Source of the DNA: Bacillota bacterium
Lineage (GTDB): Bacteria > Bacillota > Clostridia > Lachnospirales > Lachnospiraceae
DNA length: 64,000 nucleotides
Assembly (NCBI GenBank): GCA_023409535.1
Contig: JAEYGZ010000036.1
Location: 320,558 to 384,557 of the forward strand
Direction: 5' to 3'
The position numbers and the translations under genes were made by a program. The first letter of the stretch is position 1, and each line of letters opens with the position of its first letter. Shown here piece after piece: positions 16,286 to 25,255 of this stretch. The notes beneath the pieces were generated by a model. The model had not been told where the DNA came from. It searched no databases and saw only the letters and a list, made by a program, of their open reading frames with translations.

Positions 16286-17046
16286 GAGCCTATTTAGCTT
16301 TTGTTAAAAAGGAATTTACCGAGAATCTCCGTACCTATAAATTGATGATTATGTTTATTGTATTTTTAATCTTCGGTGTGATGAATCCGCTATTTGCAAA
16401 ATTTACACCCGAAATATTAAAGGTTGCGGGCTTTGACGCTTCCGCCCTCGGAATTGCGGAACCGACTGCAGTTGACAGCTTTGCCCAATTTTTTAAAAAT
16501 GTCGGACAAATGGGGCTGCTGGTATTAGTCATTGTCTTTAGCGGAATTACGGCAAACGAATTTACCAAAGGAACACTGATCAACATACTGACAAAAGGGA
16601 TGAAACGCAGCACAGTTGTTCTTGCAAAATTCACTATGGCAGGGATGATCTGGACTGTCTCCTATCTGCTCTGCCTTGCAGTTACTTATGCCTATACCTC
16701 TTATTATTTTACGATTGAGAATATAAGTAATGCCTTCCTGGCTTTCCTGGGCATGTGGCTGTTTGGTGCGCTGCTGGTTGCGCTGGTTATTTTAGGCGGT
16801 ATTCTCTTTAAGAATACTTACGGCAGTCTTCTTTTTACCGGCGGCGTTATAGTTGTTATGACTATAGTTAATATTACTCCGAAGCTGCATAAGTATAATC
16901 CGGTAACTTTATCCGTTGATAATATGCAGCTGATGACAGCACAAAAAGCAGCATCGGATTTTATACCCGCTATTGTTATTTGCGCAGGGTTAATTGTCAT
17001 TTCTGTTATTGCTTCCTTAGTGGTATTTAATAAAAAGCAATTATAA
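16282..17046 (+). CDS. ABC-2 type permease
   Basis: 254 residues and six hydrophobic helices. The opening RAYLAFVKKEFTENLRTYKLMIMFIVFLIFGVMNPLFAKFTPEIL is typical of ABC-2 permeases of the NatB/BcrB kind, and a large extracytoplasmic loop follows helix 1. It is last in the XRE/PLDc_N/ATPase/permease operon and is followed by a strong terminator. Confidence 0.9.
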   Translation: MRAYLAFVKKEFTENLRTYKLMIMFIVFLIFGVMNPLFAKFTPEILKVAGFDASALGIAEPTAVDSFAQFFKNVGQMGLLVLVIVFSGITANEFTKGTLINILTKGMKRSTVVLAKFTMAGMIWTVSYLLCLAVTYAYTSYYFTIENISNAFLAFLGMWLFGALLVALVILGGILFKNTYGSLLFTGGVIVVMTIVNITPKLHKYNPVTLSVDNMQLMTAQKAASDFIPAIVICAGLIVISVIASLVVFNKKQL

Positions 17047-17080
17047 GGAATATGCAGCCTTGAATAGGTTATATAAATAT

Positions 17081-17120
17081 AAGGCAGGCGGTACCATTGA
17101 GGTGCCGCCTGCCTTATTAT
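17081..17120 (+). terminator. Terminator of the XRE/ABC operon
   Basis: AAGGCAGGCGG-ACC pairs with GGT-CCGCCTGCCTT over a 5-base loop, followed by ATTATTA. The remaining bases to 17310 hold no recognisable gene; see the arabinan operator finding for 17246-17260. Confidence 0.8.
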
Positions 17121-17310
17121 AGATGTATACTTAAATATCAATGAGGGAAGTGTGCAACCCGGATGTCCTTGCCTACGGGCTGGACTGCCAGCAGTGCCCG
17201 GATGATATCCTGCTAAATGCTTCTTGCGTAATTATTTAGAATATGCTAAAATAATTTAAGATAAAATGAAGTATTGAAAATACGAATGAGCTGGCGAGAA
17301 GGAGTTAACA

Positions 17311-18264
17311 ATGAAAGTGCAGACACAAATACAATATAATAAGCCTTGGATATTACAGAGAGCAGATCCCTATATCTGCAGACATACAGACGGGAACTAT
17401 TATTTTACCGCATCAGTACCCGAATACAATGGTATTTTTATAAGAAGGTCAAATACTTTAGATGGAATATCAAGAGCTGAAGAGACTGTCCTATGGAGAA
17501 AACATGAGAAGGGTCCGATGAGTTATCATATCTGGGCTCCGGAGCTTCATTATCTGGAGGGGAAGTGGTATCTCTATTTTGCCGGCGGCGAAGCTGACGA
17601 TGTCTGGAGAATAAGGCCGTATGTGCTTGAGTGTGCGGAGGAAGATCCGGTGACCGGAACATGGATAGAAAAAGGCAGGATGCAATCTGCGGAGGAGGAT
17701 GAATTTTCTTTTAGAGCATTTTCACTTGATGCAACCGTTTTTGAAAATAAAGGCAAATATTATTATGTATGGGCAGAAAAGACCGGTGTCGGGAAACTTA
17801 TTTCGAATCTCTACATAGCAGAGATGGCATCCCCATACAAGCTGAAGACGGTTCAGGTATTGCTGACCACGCCGGATTATGATTGGGAAAGAGCAGGCCT
17901 TTGGGTGAATGAGGGACCCTCTGTTCTTAAGAAAAACGGAAGGATATACCTTACCTATTCCGCCGGTGAGACCGGAATACAGTACTGTATGGGTATGCTG
18001 ACAGCAGAGGAAGATGCCGATCTCCTTGATCCCAGAGCATGGAAGAAGGAGAGGTATCCCGTTCTTAAATCCGTACCGGAGAAAGGCATCTATGGCCCGG
18101 GGCATAATTCTTTTACCGTTGATGAGGAAGGAAATGATATCTGTGTATATCATGCCAGGACGAGGAAAGAAATAGACGGAAACCCGTTATATGATCCTAA
18201 CAGACATACGATGCTCATGAAATTACGCTGGGATGAGGCGGGATATCCGCATTTTGAAGTATAA
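17311..18264 (+). CDS. GH43 family glycoside hydrolase, cytoplasmic
   Basis: 317 residues, one five-bladed beta-propeller, no signal peptide. The three GH43 carboxylates can be placed: base Asp in RADPYICRH, pKa-modulating Asp in SLDATVFEN and acid Glu in VNEGPSVLK. YGPGHNSF is also typical. The likely activity is alpha-L-arabinofuranosidase or exo-arabinanase on short oligosaccharides after import. It is followed after 46 bases by a secreted GH43 enzyme and then by the regulator and ABC importer, so the set forms an arabinan utilisation locus. Confidence 0.88.
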   Translation: MKVQTQIQYNKPWILQRADPYICRHTDGNYYFTASVPEYNGIFIRRSNTLDGISRAEETVLWRKHEKGPMSYHIWAPELHYLEGKWYLYFAGGEADDVWRIRPYVLECAEEDPVTGTWIEKGRMQSAEEDEFSFRAFSLDATVFENKGKYYYVWAEKTGVGKLISNLYIAEMASPYKLKTVQVLLTTPDYDWERAGLWVNEGPSVLKKNGRIYLTYSAGETGIQYCMGMLTAEEDADLLDPRAWKKERYPVLKSVPEKGIYGPGHNSFTVDEEGNDICVYHARTRKEIDGNPLYDPNRHTMLMKLRWDEAGYPHFEV

Positions 18265-18310
18265 ATCAGAATTTATGTTGTGTTGAACTGTATCAGGAGG
18301 CGAAGATAAT

Positions 18311-19780
18311 ATGAAATGCAGAAAAGTAGTAATGTGCTTGGCAGGTATATTGATTTTGCTGGGGTCCTGCAGTCAGAGAGAAAATTATGATTCTGTTAAG
18401 CTGAAAGCCGGCAAACCGGCAGATATCGGTTTCAAGGAGGTATCGGTCCATGATCCGTCAATCGTAAAGTATGAGGATACTTTCTACATATTCGGATCAC
18501 ATCTTGCAGGTGCAAAATCCAGTGATCTGATGAACTGGACTATGATAGGGGATGGTGTGAACAAAACAAATCCTATCATTGATAATCCGCTGGAGGAGAT
18601 GAAGGAAGCCTTTACCTGGGCAAAGACAGGGACCTTCTGGGCACCTGCCGTCATTCGGTTAAACGATGGCAGATTTTATATGTATTACTGTAACTGTGAG
18701 GGCAGTTCGCCGCTGGCTTGTCTGGGGATTGCGGTATCGGATAATATTGAAGGACCGTATAAGAATCTGGGCATTATCTTAAAATCGGGAATGACCACGA
18801 CACCCAGTGAAAACGGTGATTTCTATGATGCTACGGTATATCCGAACGTAGTTGATCCAAGTGTATACTATGATACCGAGGGGCGTCTTTGGATGATGTA
18901 TGGCTCGTATTCCGGCGGAATTTATGTTCTTGAGCTTAATCCGGATACGGGATTTCCGCTGGAAAAGGGATACGGTAAAAAGATTCTCGGAGGAAATCAT
19001 CTTAGAATAGAAGGTGCTTTCGTTCAATATAATCCGGACACAGAATATTATTATATGTTTTTGTCTTTTGGCGGTCTGGCGGCTGACGGAGGTTATAACA
19101 TAAGAGTATGCAGAGCCAAAGAACCGGATGGACCATTTTATGATGTGGATGGGACAGATATGCTGGAATGCAGGGGTGCAGCCGGGACCTTTTTTGATGA
19201 TAAAGCTGCACAGAAATACGGGCTGAAACTAATGGGCAATTATAAGTGGACTGCTGAAGAGGGGGAAGAGGGGCAGACCAGAAAGGGTTTGGTTTCACCT
19301 GGCCATAATTCCACAATATATGAGGAAGAGAGCGGAAAATACTTCATTATATTTCATACTCGTTTTGAGAAAAAGGGCGAATTTCATCAGGTCAGAGTAC
19401 ATCAGATGTTCTTTAATGAGGACGGATGGCCTGTGATTCTCCCTTACCGATATGCAGGAGAGACAATCGGTGAATATAAAAAGTCCGATGTGGCCGGAAG
19501 TTATAAGTTCATTAACCATGGAAGGGATATCAGTGCCGAGATAAAGGAATCAGAATTAATTACCTTAGATAAGAACGGTACGGTAGAAGGAGCTGTTAAG
19601 GGCGAATGGAAGCTGTTTGATCAGAATAAGATACATATCACAATTGACGGGGTTACTTATAAGGGGGTTTGTTCAGAAGCATATGATGAGTTTGGAAAGA
19701 AGTATGTAATGACCTTTACGGCGGCATCAACTGAAAACGGACAAAGCATCTGGGGAAGTAACCGGGAGGCAATCGAATAG
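18311..19780 (+). CDS. GH43 endo-arabinanase, lipoprotein
   Basis: 489 residues. The N-terminal lipoprotein signal (CLAGILILLGSC, Cys20) predicts anchoring outside the membrane. The GH43 propeller has VHDPSIVKY (base Asp), NVVDPSVYYD, RIEGAFVQYN (acid Glu) and VSPGHNSTIY. A C-terminal module of about 100 residues (AGSYKFINHGRDISAEIKES...) resembles the extra beta domain of AbnB-type arabinanases. It would cut arabinan at the cell surface and supply oligosaccharides to the importer encoded downstream. AGGAGG lies 8 bases before the ATG. Confidence 0.88.
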   Translation: MKCRKVVMCLAGILILLGSCSQRENYDSVKLKAGKPADIGFKEVSVHDPSIVKYEDTFYIFGSHLAGAKSSDLMNWTMIGDGVNKTNPIIDNPLEEMKEAFTWAKTGTFWAPAVIRLNDGRFYMYYCNCEGSSPLACLGIAVSDNIEGPYKNLGIILKSGMTTTPSENGDFYDATVYPNVVDPSVYYDTEGRLWMMYGSYSGGIYVLELNPDTGFPLEKGYGKKILGGNHLRIEGAFVQYNPDTEYYYMFLSFGGLAADGGYNIRVCRAKEPDGPFYDVDGTDMLECRGAAGTFFDDKAAQKYGLKLMGNYKWTAEEGEEGQTRKGLVSPGHNSTIYEEESGKYFIIFHTRFEKKGEFHQVRVHQMFFNEDGWPVILPYRYAGETIGEYKKSDVAGSYKFINHGRDISAEIKESELITLDKNGTVEGAVKGEWKLFDQNKIHITIDGVTYKGVCSEAYDEFGKKYVMTFTAASTENGQSIWGSNREAIE

Positions 19781-19792
19781 AAGAAGGAATAA

Positions 19793-19847
19793 AACAGAGC
19801 GAACATAACCTGTCTGTGCCGGACTGGTTATGTTCGCTCTGTTTTTA
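19793..19847. terminator. Bidirectional terminator between convergent GH43 and ArsR-type genes
   Basis: Perfect 18-bp stem AACAGAGCGAACATAACC / GGTTATGTTCGCTCTGTT with TTTT on each side. It serves both converging genes. Confidence 0.9.
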
Positions 19848-19852
19848 TGGTA

Positions 19853-20773
19853 TTACCCCTCAATTGGACTGTAATTAATGCTTACATTGATATCCTGATT
19901 ATAATTGCCGAAGTTTTTACCGAATATCGTTAAACCGCCGATATGTTCGGCATGATCCGGAACACCGATTTTAAATTTTATAATACTCTTATAGGTCAAG
20001 TTGAAGTCTTTTATTGTAACATCGGAGATCTTCAGACCATCAATAAAGGAGCCCTTACGATTGATTACCAGCAGCTTTAGCATACCATATTGATTCCAGT
20101 TCGGGAACCACCAGTCAGGAGTAAAAATTCCTTTTACGTCCCCAAAATCACCGGGACTTATCCAGGTTCCTATGGGAATATCATTCAGGTAAAAATGGAT
20201 ATCGGAGGGCCAGACATCATTGACGCCGGGAGCCTCTGAGCTTAATTCAGCCGATATGGTTATTTGATCAATCTTTTGGGAAGAAGGAATAAAATTAGGG
20301 ATAATATATTCAACGTAACCCTTGGTAAACCATAAAATATCAGCATTATATCTGTCTGGATGCGCAAAATAGCGGGTATCGTCAACTTCTCCGATGAGTG
20401 CCGTTGATGAAGACAAACCGCAGGTGGGATAAACGTTATAATCAGAATAATGTCCCACTTTTAACTCCGTCTGATATAAATTCTTTATGCTGTCCTGAGG
20501 TTCAAGATCTATTAATATTTTATCCAGAAGAACAGAACATTCTTTTTTGTTCCCATGTCCGCTTGATTTACTCGATACCGTAATCAGACCGCAGTCTTCC
20601 AGCTTCTTGACATGACTGGTAAGCGCTCCGTTGGTGATTTTTAGCTCTGTTGCAATCTCGTTCATGTTCATTCCGTTATTTTTGAGCAATAATTTAAGTA
20701 TTTCAACCCTGATATCTGAGCCAAGCGCCTTAAATATGTCCAGTCCGTCATCAAGGGATTTGATATGCAGCAT
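19853..20773 (-). CDS. ArsR-type winged-helix regulator with beta-rich C-terminal domain
   Basis: 306 residues. N-terminal ArsR/SmtB-like winged helix (FKALGSDIRVEILKLLLKN, MNEIATELKITNGALTSHVKKLEDCGLI). The remaining 220 residues have repeated beta-strand and aromatic patterns (WFTKGYVEYIIPNF, IHFYLNDIPIGTW, FTPDWWFPNW) that look like a carbohydrate-binding jelly roll rather than a metal site; none of the usual ArsR metal cysteines is placed correctly. The position between GH43 genes and the sugar importer suggests an arabinan or arabino-oligosaccharide sensor. AAAGGAGGC lies 8 bases before the ATG. Confidence 0.85.
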   Translation of the reverse strand: MLHIKSLDDGLDIFKALGSDIRVEILKLLLKNNGMNMNEIATELKITNGALTSHVKKLEDCGLITVSSKSSGHGNKKECSVLLDKILIDLEPQDSIKNLYQTELKVGHYSDYNVYPTCGLSSSTALIGEVDDTRYFAHPDRYNADILWFTKGYVEYIIPNFIPSSQKIDQITISAELSSEAPGVNDVWPSDIHFYLNDIPIGTWISPGDFGDVKGIFTPDWWFPNWNQYGMLKLLVINRKGSFIDGLKISDVTIKDFNLTYKSIIKFKIGVPDHAEHIGGLTIFGKNFGNYNQDINVSINYSPIEG

Positions 20774-20823
20774 CTGATGGAGCCTCCTTTTGGGGATGAT
20801 ATATATTTATATGTATGTAAACT

Positions 20824-20851
20824 ATTATATACTTTATTGAAGGCAAGTCAA
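20824..20851 (-). promoter_or_regulatory. Promoter of the ArsR-type regulator gene
   Basis: Minus strand TTGACT, 16-base spacer, TATAAT, about 50 bases before the start codon. The 20774-21178 intergenic region holds no gene; it carries this promoter and the AT-rich control region of the importer. Confidence 0.65.
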
Positions 20852-21091
20852 CTAAGTATATTTATGCCGATTTTTGTGAGAGAGAAGGATATTTTGCGAT
20901 ATAGTATAGATAAATCTAAAATAATATTTGAAACAATAAAATATATATTGACAGACAATAATTCATTGTGCAATAATACTTTTATCGGGTGATAAATACT
21001 ATAAAAATATCATTATTACACAATATAATACCTCCGACTGTTGATGAAATCTTAGTAAAATATGATATATTTATAGTGAAATATGTCCGAA

Positions 21092-21107
21092 ACTAAAATA
21101 TTTTAGT
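21092..21107. promoter_or_regulatory. 16-bp perfect palindrome upstream of the sugar importer
   Basis: ACTAAAAT/ATTTTAGT, centred 80 bases before the start of the binding-protein gene. It is a candidate operator for the divergent ArsR-type regulator. Related CTAAAATA words occur at 20916 and at 17246 before the first GH43 gene. Confidence 0.5.
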
Positions 21108-21178
21108 ATTTATGAAACCGAAATTGCATTAAAATCACATCAACTGAATCCGGGAGAGGTTCAAAAAGGAGGAAAAGA

Positions 21179-22612
21179 ATGAAAAAAAAGTTACTTAGTA
21201 CATTTCTATGTGTAGTCATGGCGGCGGCGCTTCTTGCCGGATGCGCTTCAAAATCCGATCCGGCTGCAACGGACGGAGGAGATGCGGCAACAGAGAATGA
21301 TGCAACACCCACAGAGGCCTCATCAGATGAGGCGGCAGCACCCACGGAAGCGCCGGCAGTCACTACAGTCGGGGATCCGAACGGAACACATATGGAGATG
21401 TGGTCCTTTGTAGAATTACACAATACATATTACGGAAAGATGGTTGAGAAGTGGAATCAGGAGAATCCGGACAGAACCATTGAAGTTACTTTCACCACTT
21501 ATCCTTATTCTGATATGCACAATAAATTGATCATGTCCTTGCAGACAGGAGAAGGAGCTCCGGATCTCTGTGACGTAGAGGTAGGACAGTTCCCGAATGT
21601 GGTAGCAGGAGTGGACCAGTGGCTGTATCCTCTTGACGAAGCAGCAACGCCTTATTTAGATACTATGGTTCAGTCACGTGTGGATACCTACAGAGGTACT
21701 GACGGAAAGTATTATGGCATAGACTTCCACGTTGGTGCAACCGTTATGTACTACAACATGGCTGCTTTAGAAGCAGTTGGAATTACTCAGGCAGATGTGG
21801 ATGCGGTTAAAACTTGGGAAGACTATACAGCCCTTGGTGAGAAATATATTGCCGCTGTCGGTCAGGAAGGAAAGTATTTTACTTCAGTTGATACAGGCGG
21901 AACCGACTGGTTATGGCTTGCTATGGCAGAATATGGCGATGATTGGACCGGCGGTCTTGGTGGTAAAGCAAATGTTGAATTACAGTCTGTAAAGAATATG
22001 CTTAATATGCAGGTAGGCTGGTTGGATTCAGGTGTAGCTGAGGTATCACCGGACGGACATGTGGACCTGGAAGCAGGCTTCCAGAATATTCTGGATCACA
22101 ATATCGTATCCTTCCCGAAGGCTATGTGGTATATGAGCCGTTTCATCAACTACATGCCTGAAGAAAAAGGCAATTGGTACCTTGCACCCTGTCCGGTATT
22201 TGAAGCAGGACAGAATAATTCCGTAGGCATTGGTGGTACAGGTACTGTAGTAACTCAGCAGGCAAAGGATAAAGCACTTGCAGCAGACTTCATCTGCTAT
22301 GCTAAGATGTCTATGGAAGGTGAGAAGCTGAACTGGGAAATGCTTGGATTTGATGTGTGCAATACAGCTATGTGGACGGATGAATCCATTATTCATGATG
22401 ATAGTAATCAGTACAATGCATTCTTTAGAAATTATCCTTATGATGTTTTGAATCAAATTAAAGATGGTATCGGTAAGATCAGCGTTGTATCCATCAGCCC
22501 CACAATTAATGAAGAAATCTGTACGAATACATTAAACCAAATTCTTGAAAACAAAACGCCGGTTGATGAGGCATTGGCTGCTTCTCAGGATGTAATCTCC
22601 CTGGAACAGTAA
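21179..22612 (+). CDS. ABC sugar importer, solute-binding lipoprotein (AraN-like)
   Basis: 477 residues. Lipobox LLAGC after the signal peptide puts the protein on the outer face of the membrane. An Ala/Thr/Glu/Pro-rich linker (about 25-60) is followed by a family 1 extracellular solute-binding fold (MWSFVELHNTYYGKMVEKWNQENP; GAPDLCDVEVGQF). The neighbouring GH43 enzymes suggest arabino-oligosaccharides as ligand. Two permease genes follow; no ATPase gene is in the cluster, so a shared MsmX-type ATPase elsewhere is expected. AAAGGAGG lies 7 bases before the ATG. Confidence 0.92.
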   Translation: MKKKLLSTFLCVVMAAALLAGCASKSDPAATDGGDAATENDATPTEASSDEAAAPTEAPAVTTVGDPNGTHMEMWSFVELHNTYYGKMVEKWNQENPDRTIEVTFTTYPYSDMHNKLIMSLQTGEGAPDLCDVEVGQFPNVVAGVDQWLYPLDEAATPYLDTMVQSRVDTYRGTDGKYYGIDFHVGATVMYYNMAALEAVGITQADVDAVKTWEDYTALGEKYIAAVGQEGKYFTSVDTGGTDWLWLAMAEYGDDWTGGLGGKANVELQSVKNMLNMQVGWLDSGVAEVSPDGHVDLEAGFQNILDHNIVSFPKAMWYMSRFINYMPEEKGNWYLAPCPVFEAGQNNSVGIGGTGTVVTQQAKDKALAADFICYAKMSMEGEKLNWEMLGFDVCNTAMWTDESIIHDDSNQYNAFFRNYPYDVLNQIKDGIGKISVVSISPTINEEICTNTLNQILENKTPVDEALAASQDVISLEQ

Positions 22613-22632
22613 ACAGACAAAAATCTGCAATA

Positions 22633-22670
22633 GTAAGGAGCTGCCCGGAATTTTTCTGGGCGCTCCTTAC
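22633..22670 (+). terminator. Intra-operon hairpin after the binding-protein gene
   Basis: GTAAGGAGC-GCCC pairs with GGGC-GCTCCTTAC, without a T tract. Hairpins here usually stabilise the binding-protein message and reduce read-through into the permeases. Confidence 0.6.
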
Positions 22671-22695
22671 TGTATAAGAAGGAGGGAGTAAGAAA

Positions 22696-23592
22696 ATGAA
22701 ACTTAAAAAAGTTCTTTATTCGCAGAAAGCAGCCCCTTATGTTTTTGTATTTCCTTTTATTCTCAGTTTTCTGTTTTTTTGGATCTATCCGCTTATCAGC
22801 ACAATTATGATGAGTTTTCAAGATATTAAACCTACCGGAACAGATTGGATAGGCTTCAATAATTATTCAAAATTATTGGCAGATAAGGTTTTTCATATCG
22901 CAGTACTTAACAGCTTTGAGTATATGCTTCTGACCATTGCCTTGCTAATTCCCTTTCCTATGATATATGCCGTATTAATCGACAGCAGGCTTGTTAAGGC
23001 AAAGGGCTTATGGAAAGCATTATTATATCTGCCGGCGTTAACTTCTGTAGTGATATCGGGTACCCTTTTCAGGCTGATGTTTTCGGAATATGAAACCGGA
23101 CAAATGAATGTTATCATGCAAACACTTGGCTTTGCTACCCGTAAGTGGCTGAAAGTGAAAGAAACCGGACTTGGTGCATTACTTATCATATGCTGCTGGA
23201 GATGGACAGGTGTGAATATGCTTTATTTCCTTTCAGGGCTGAAATCGATTGATGGGTCCTTATATGAAGCAGCAGAAATTGACGGTGCTTCCGGTATTCA
23301 GAAATTTCGATATATTACTATGAAACTATTAAAACCGACTACTATCTATGTATTGACGATCAGTATCTATGCGGGTCTTGCAATGTTCCTGGAATCCTTT
23401 ATGTTATGGGCAGGAAACGGATCTCCGAATAACATCGGACTGACAATCGTAGGTTATCTATATAGAAGAGGTATTGAAAAAAATCAGCTGGGGTATGCTT
23501 CGGCTGTCGGACTTGTGCTTCTGGTAATTGCGTTAGCAATCAATGTTGTACAGCTGATGATGAACGGTACCTTTAAAAAGGAGGAAAAATAA
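22696..23592 (+). CDS. ABC sugar importer permease 1 (AraP-like)
   Basis: 298 residues with six membrane helices. The conserved EAA loop that contacts the ATPase is LYEAAEIDGASGIQKFRYITMKLL. The opening APYVFVFPFILSFLFFWIYPLIS is typical of MalF-type permeases. Pairs with the next gene, which starts one base after its stop. Confidence 0.93.
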   Translation: MKLKKVLYSQKAAPYVFVFPFILSFLFFWIYPLISTIMMSFQDIKPTGTDWIGFNNYSKLLADKVFHIAVLNSFEYMLLTIALLIPFPMIYAVLIDSRLVKAKGLWKALLYLPALTSVVISGTLFRLMFSEYETGQMNVIMQTLGFATRKWLKVKETGLGALLIICCWRWTGVNMLYFLSGLKSIDGSLYEAAEIDGASGIQKFRYITMKLLKPTTIYVLTISIYAGLAMFLESFMLWAGNGSPNNIGLTIVGYLYRRGIEKNQLGYASAVGLVLLVIALAINVVQLMMNGTFKKEEK

Positions 23593-23593
23593 T

Positions 23594-24472
23594 ATGCCCA
23601 GGGGAAGCCTTGCCATAAGATCAGTATCATCTCCAAAGACAAAACTCTGCTCCGTATTTGCTACAGCATGGTTCGCAATGGTTGGTACTATTATTATATT
23701 TCCTGTATTCTCGGGCCTCTTAGCATCGTTTCGGCCCGGTACGGAGCTGATCCGAAGAGGTCTTAGCATTAATCTTGATGTCTCAACCATGACACTGGGG
23801 AATTACATATATTTATTCAGTGGGAACGCAGATTCGGTGAAATATTTTACCTGGTATAAGAACAGTATGGTTCTGACGATATTATCCGTAACTCTGACCT
23901 TATTAGTTTGCTACTTTGTCGCATATGGCCTGAGCATGTACGATTTCAAGCTGAATAAAATTCTGTTCTTTCTGGTAATTGCAACCATGATGGTTCCCTT
24001 TGAAATATTAATGCTGCCTATGTACCAGGAGATGATAACACTTGACCTGATTGATTCAAGAGCCGGAGTAATACTGCCGGGAGTATGTGCTGCATCCACG
24101 ATCTTCTTTTTCAGGCAATACTTAATCGGTATGCCAAAGGAATTGCTGGATGCCGGCAGAATTGACGGAGCAACGGAGTATGGAATCAGTATAAGAATAA
24201 TGCTTCCGATCACGAAGCCTGCCTTTGCGGCCATGGCTATTTTATGCGCCATGGGATCCTGGAACAGCATGCTGTGGCCCATGCTGGTATTCAGAAGCGC
24301 CAATAAATTTACTTTGCCCATAGGGCTGAATACCTTGCTTACTCCCTATGGAAACAATTATGATGTTCTTATTGCAGGATCAATGTTTGGTATCATACCT
24401 ATATTCATCTTATTTTTATTGTTTCAAAAATACTTTATTGACGGCATGACGACCGGTGCGGTGAAAGGATAA
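23594..24472 (+). CDS. ABC sugar importer permease 2 (AraQ-like)
   Basis: 292 residues with six membrane helices. EAA loop: LLDAGRIDGATEYGISIRIMLPI. This is the MalG-type partner of the preceding permease. AAAAAGGAGG precedes the ATG. Last gene of the importer operon, followed by a GCAA-tetraloop terminator. Confidence 0.93.
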   Translation: MPRGSLAIRSVSSPKTKLCSVFATAWFAMVGTIIIFPVFSGLLASFRPGTELIRRGLSINLDVSTMTLGNYIYLFSGNADSVKYFTWYKNSMVLTILSVTLTLLVCYFVAYGLSMYDFKLNKILFFLVIATMMVPFEILMLPMYQEMITLDLIDSRAGVILPGVCAASTIFFFRQYLIGMPKELLDAGRIDGATEYGISIRIMLPITKPAFAAMAILCAMGSWNSMLWPMLVFRSANKFTLPIGLNTLLTPYGNNYDVLIAGSMFGIIPIFILFLLFQKYFIDGMTTGAVKG

Positions 24473-24479
24473 GGCTGCG

Positions 24480-24520
24480 GGAGCTGTTGCAAGCAATTGC
24501 AACAGCTCCTATATCCTTTT
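24480..24520 (+). terminator. Terminator of the sugar importer operon
   Basis: GGAGCTGTTGCAA, loop GCAA, TTGCAACAGCTCC: a perfect 13-bp stem with a GNRA-type loop, followed by TATATCCTTTTA. The left arm and loop closely match the arm of the hairpin at 44850. Confidence 0.8.
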
Positions 24521-24565
24521 ATAGAGCAAATTTATCTATTAGAATAGTCCCTTTAGCTTCCGCAG

Positions 24566-25198
24566 TTAATTTTGGGTAAGTAATCCGAGATTCTTTGCAA
24601 TCTCCAGATTTACTTTCAGTACATTAACTGTTTCTTCACCGAATATTCCAAGAAATTTACCCTGTGTGTTATCCTGTACGATGGCCTTTAGCGTATCCTG
24701 TGTTAAGCCTGTAGCTTCAGCCAGGGCAGGTATTTGTATGGCAGCAGCTTCCGGGCTGATATGGGGATCAAGACCCGAGCCGGAGGCCGTCAGTAAATCC
24801 GTCGGAATATCCTCGTCCCTGATGGCTGGATTTGCCGCTAAAAACTCGGCAAGGTCGGCCTCGACGCGTTTGGCCAGCTCAGGATTTGTGGGCGCATAGT
24901 TCTTTGAACCTGAGCTCACTCCGGTATAATTGCCGCTGTCTGAGTCCTCCCGGGAGTAGGTGTTATAATTAACTGCGGAAGGGCGGCCTTTCATAAACCG
25001 TGCATCGGTAAAATCCTGTCCGATCAGCTCAGAGCCAATGGTCTGACCGTCTGTTATTATCAGACTGCCGTTTGCCTGACTGGGAAAAATAAGCTGACTG
25101 ATTCCCGTAAGCAGCAGGGGATAAGCAAATCCGCATATCAGCAGCAGCGCTATCGTAATCAGGAACGGCCTCTTTATTCCTTTCAAAAATGTATTCAT
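24566..25198 (-). CDS. kdpC: Potassium-transporting ATPase subunit C
   Basis: 210 residues, one N-terminal membrane helix (LITIALLLICGFAYPLLLTGISQLIF) and a soluble extracytoplasmic domain. Family landmarks are IGSELIGQDF, RPSAVNYN, GSGLDPHISPEAA and GEETVNVLKVNLEL-type ending. It stabilises the KdpFABC complex. Last gene of kdpFABC, 57 bases after kdpB. AGGAGG lies 7 bases before the ATG. Confidence 0.95.
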   Translation of the reverse strand: MNTFLKGIKRPFLITIALLLICGFAYPLLLTGISQLIFPSQANGSLIITDGQTIGSELIGQDFTDARFMKGRPSAVNYNTYSREDSDSGNYTGVSSGSKNYAPTNPELAKRVEADLAEFLAANPAIRDEDIPTDLLTASGSGLDPHISPEAAAIQIPALAEATGLTQDTLKAIVQDNTQGKFLGIFGEETVNVLKVNLEIAKNLGLLTQN

Positions 25199-25255
25199 GA
25201 TTAGAACCTCCTATTTTTAACCTAAAGTATCGCAGTGGATCAGGATGAAATTTCA

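Noticed and set aside
17170..17235. Possible remnant of a coding segment (DDILLNAS, resembling DDILLASA of the XRE protein)
   Set aside because: The match is too short, with no flanking similarity; probably chance.
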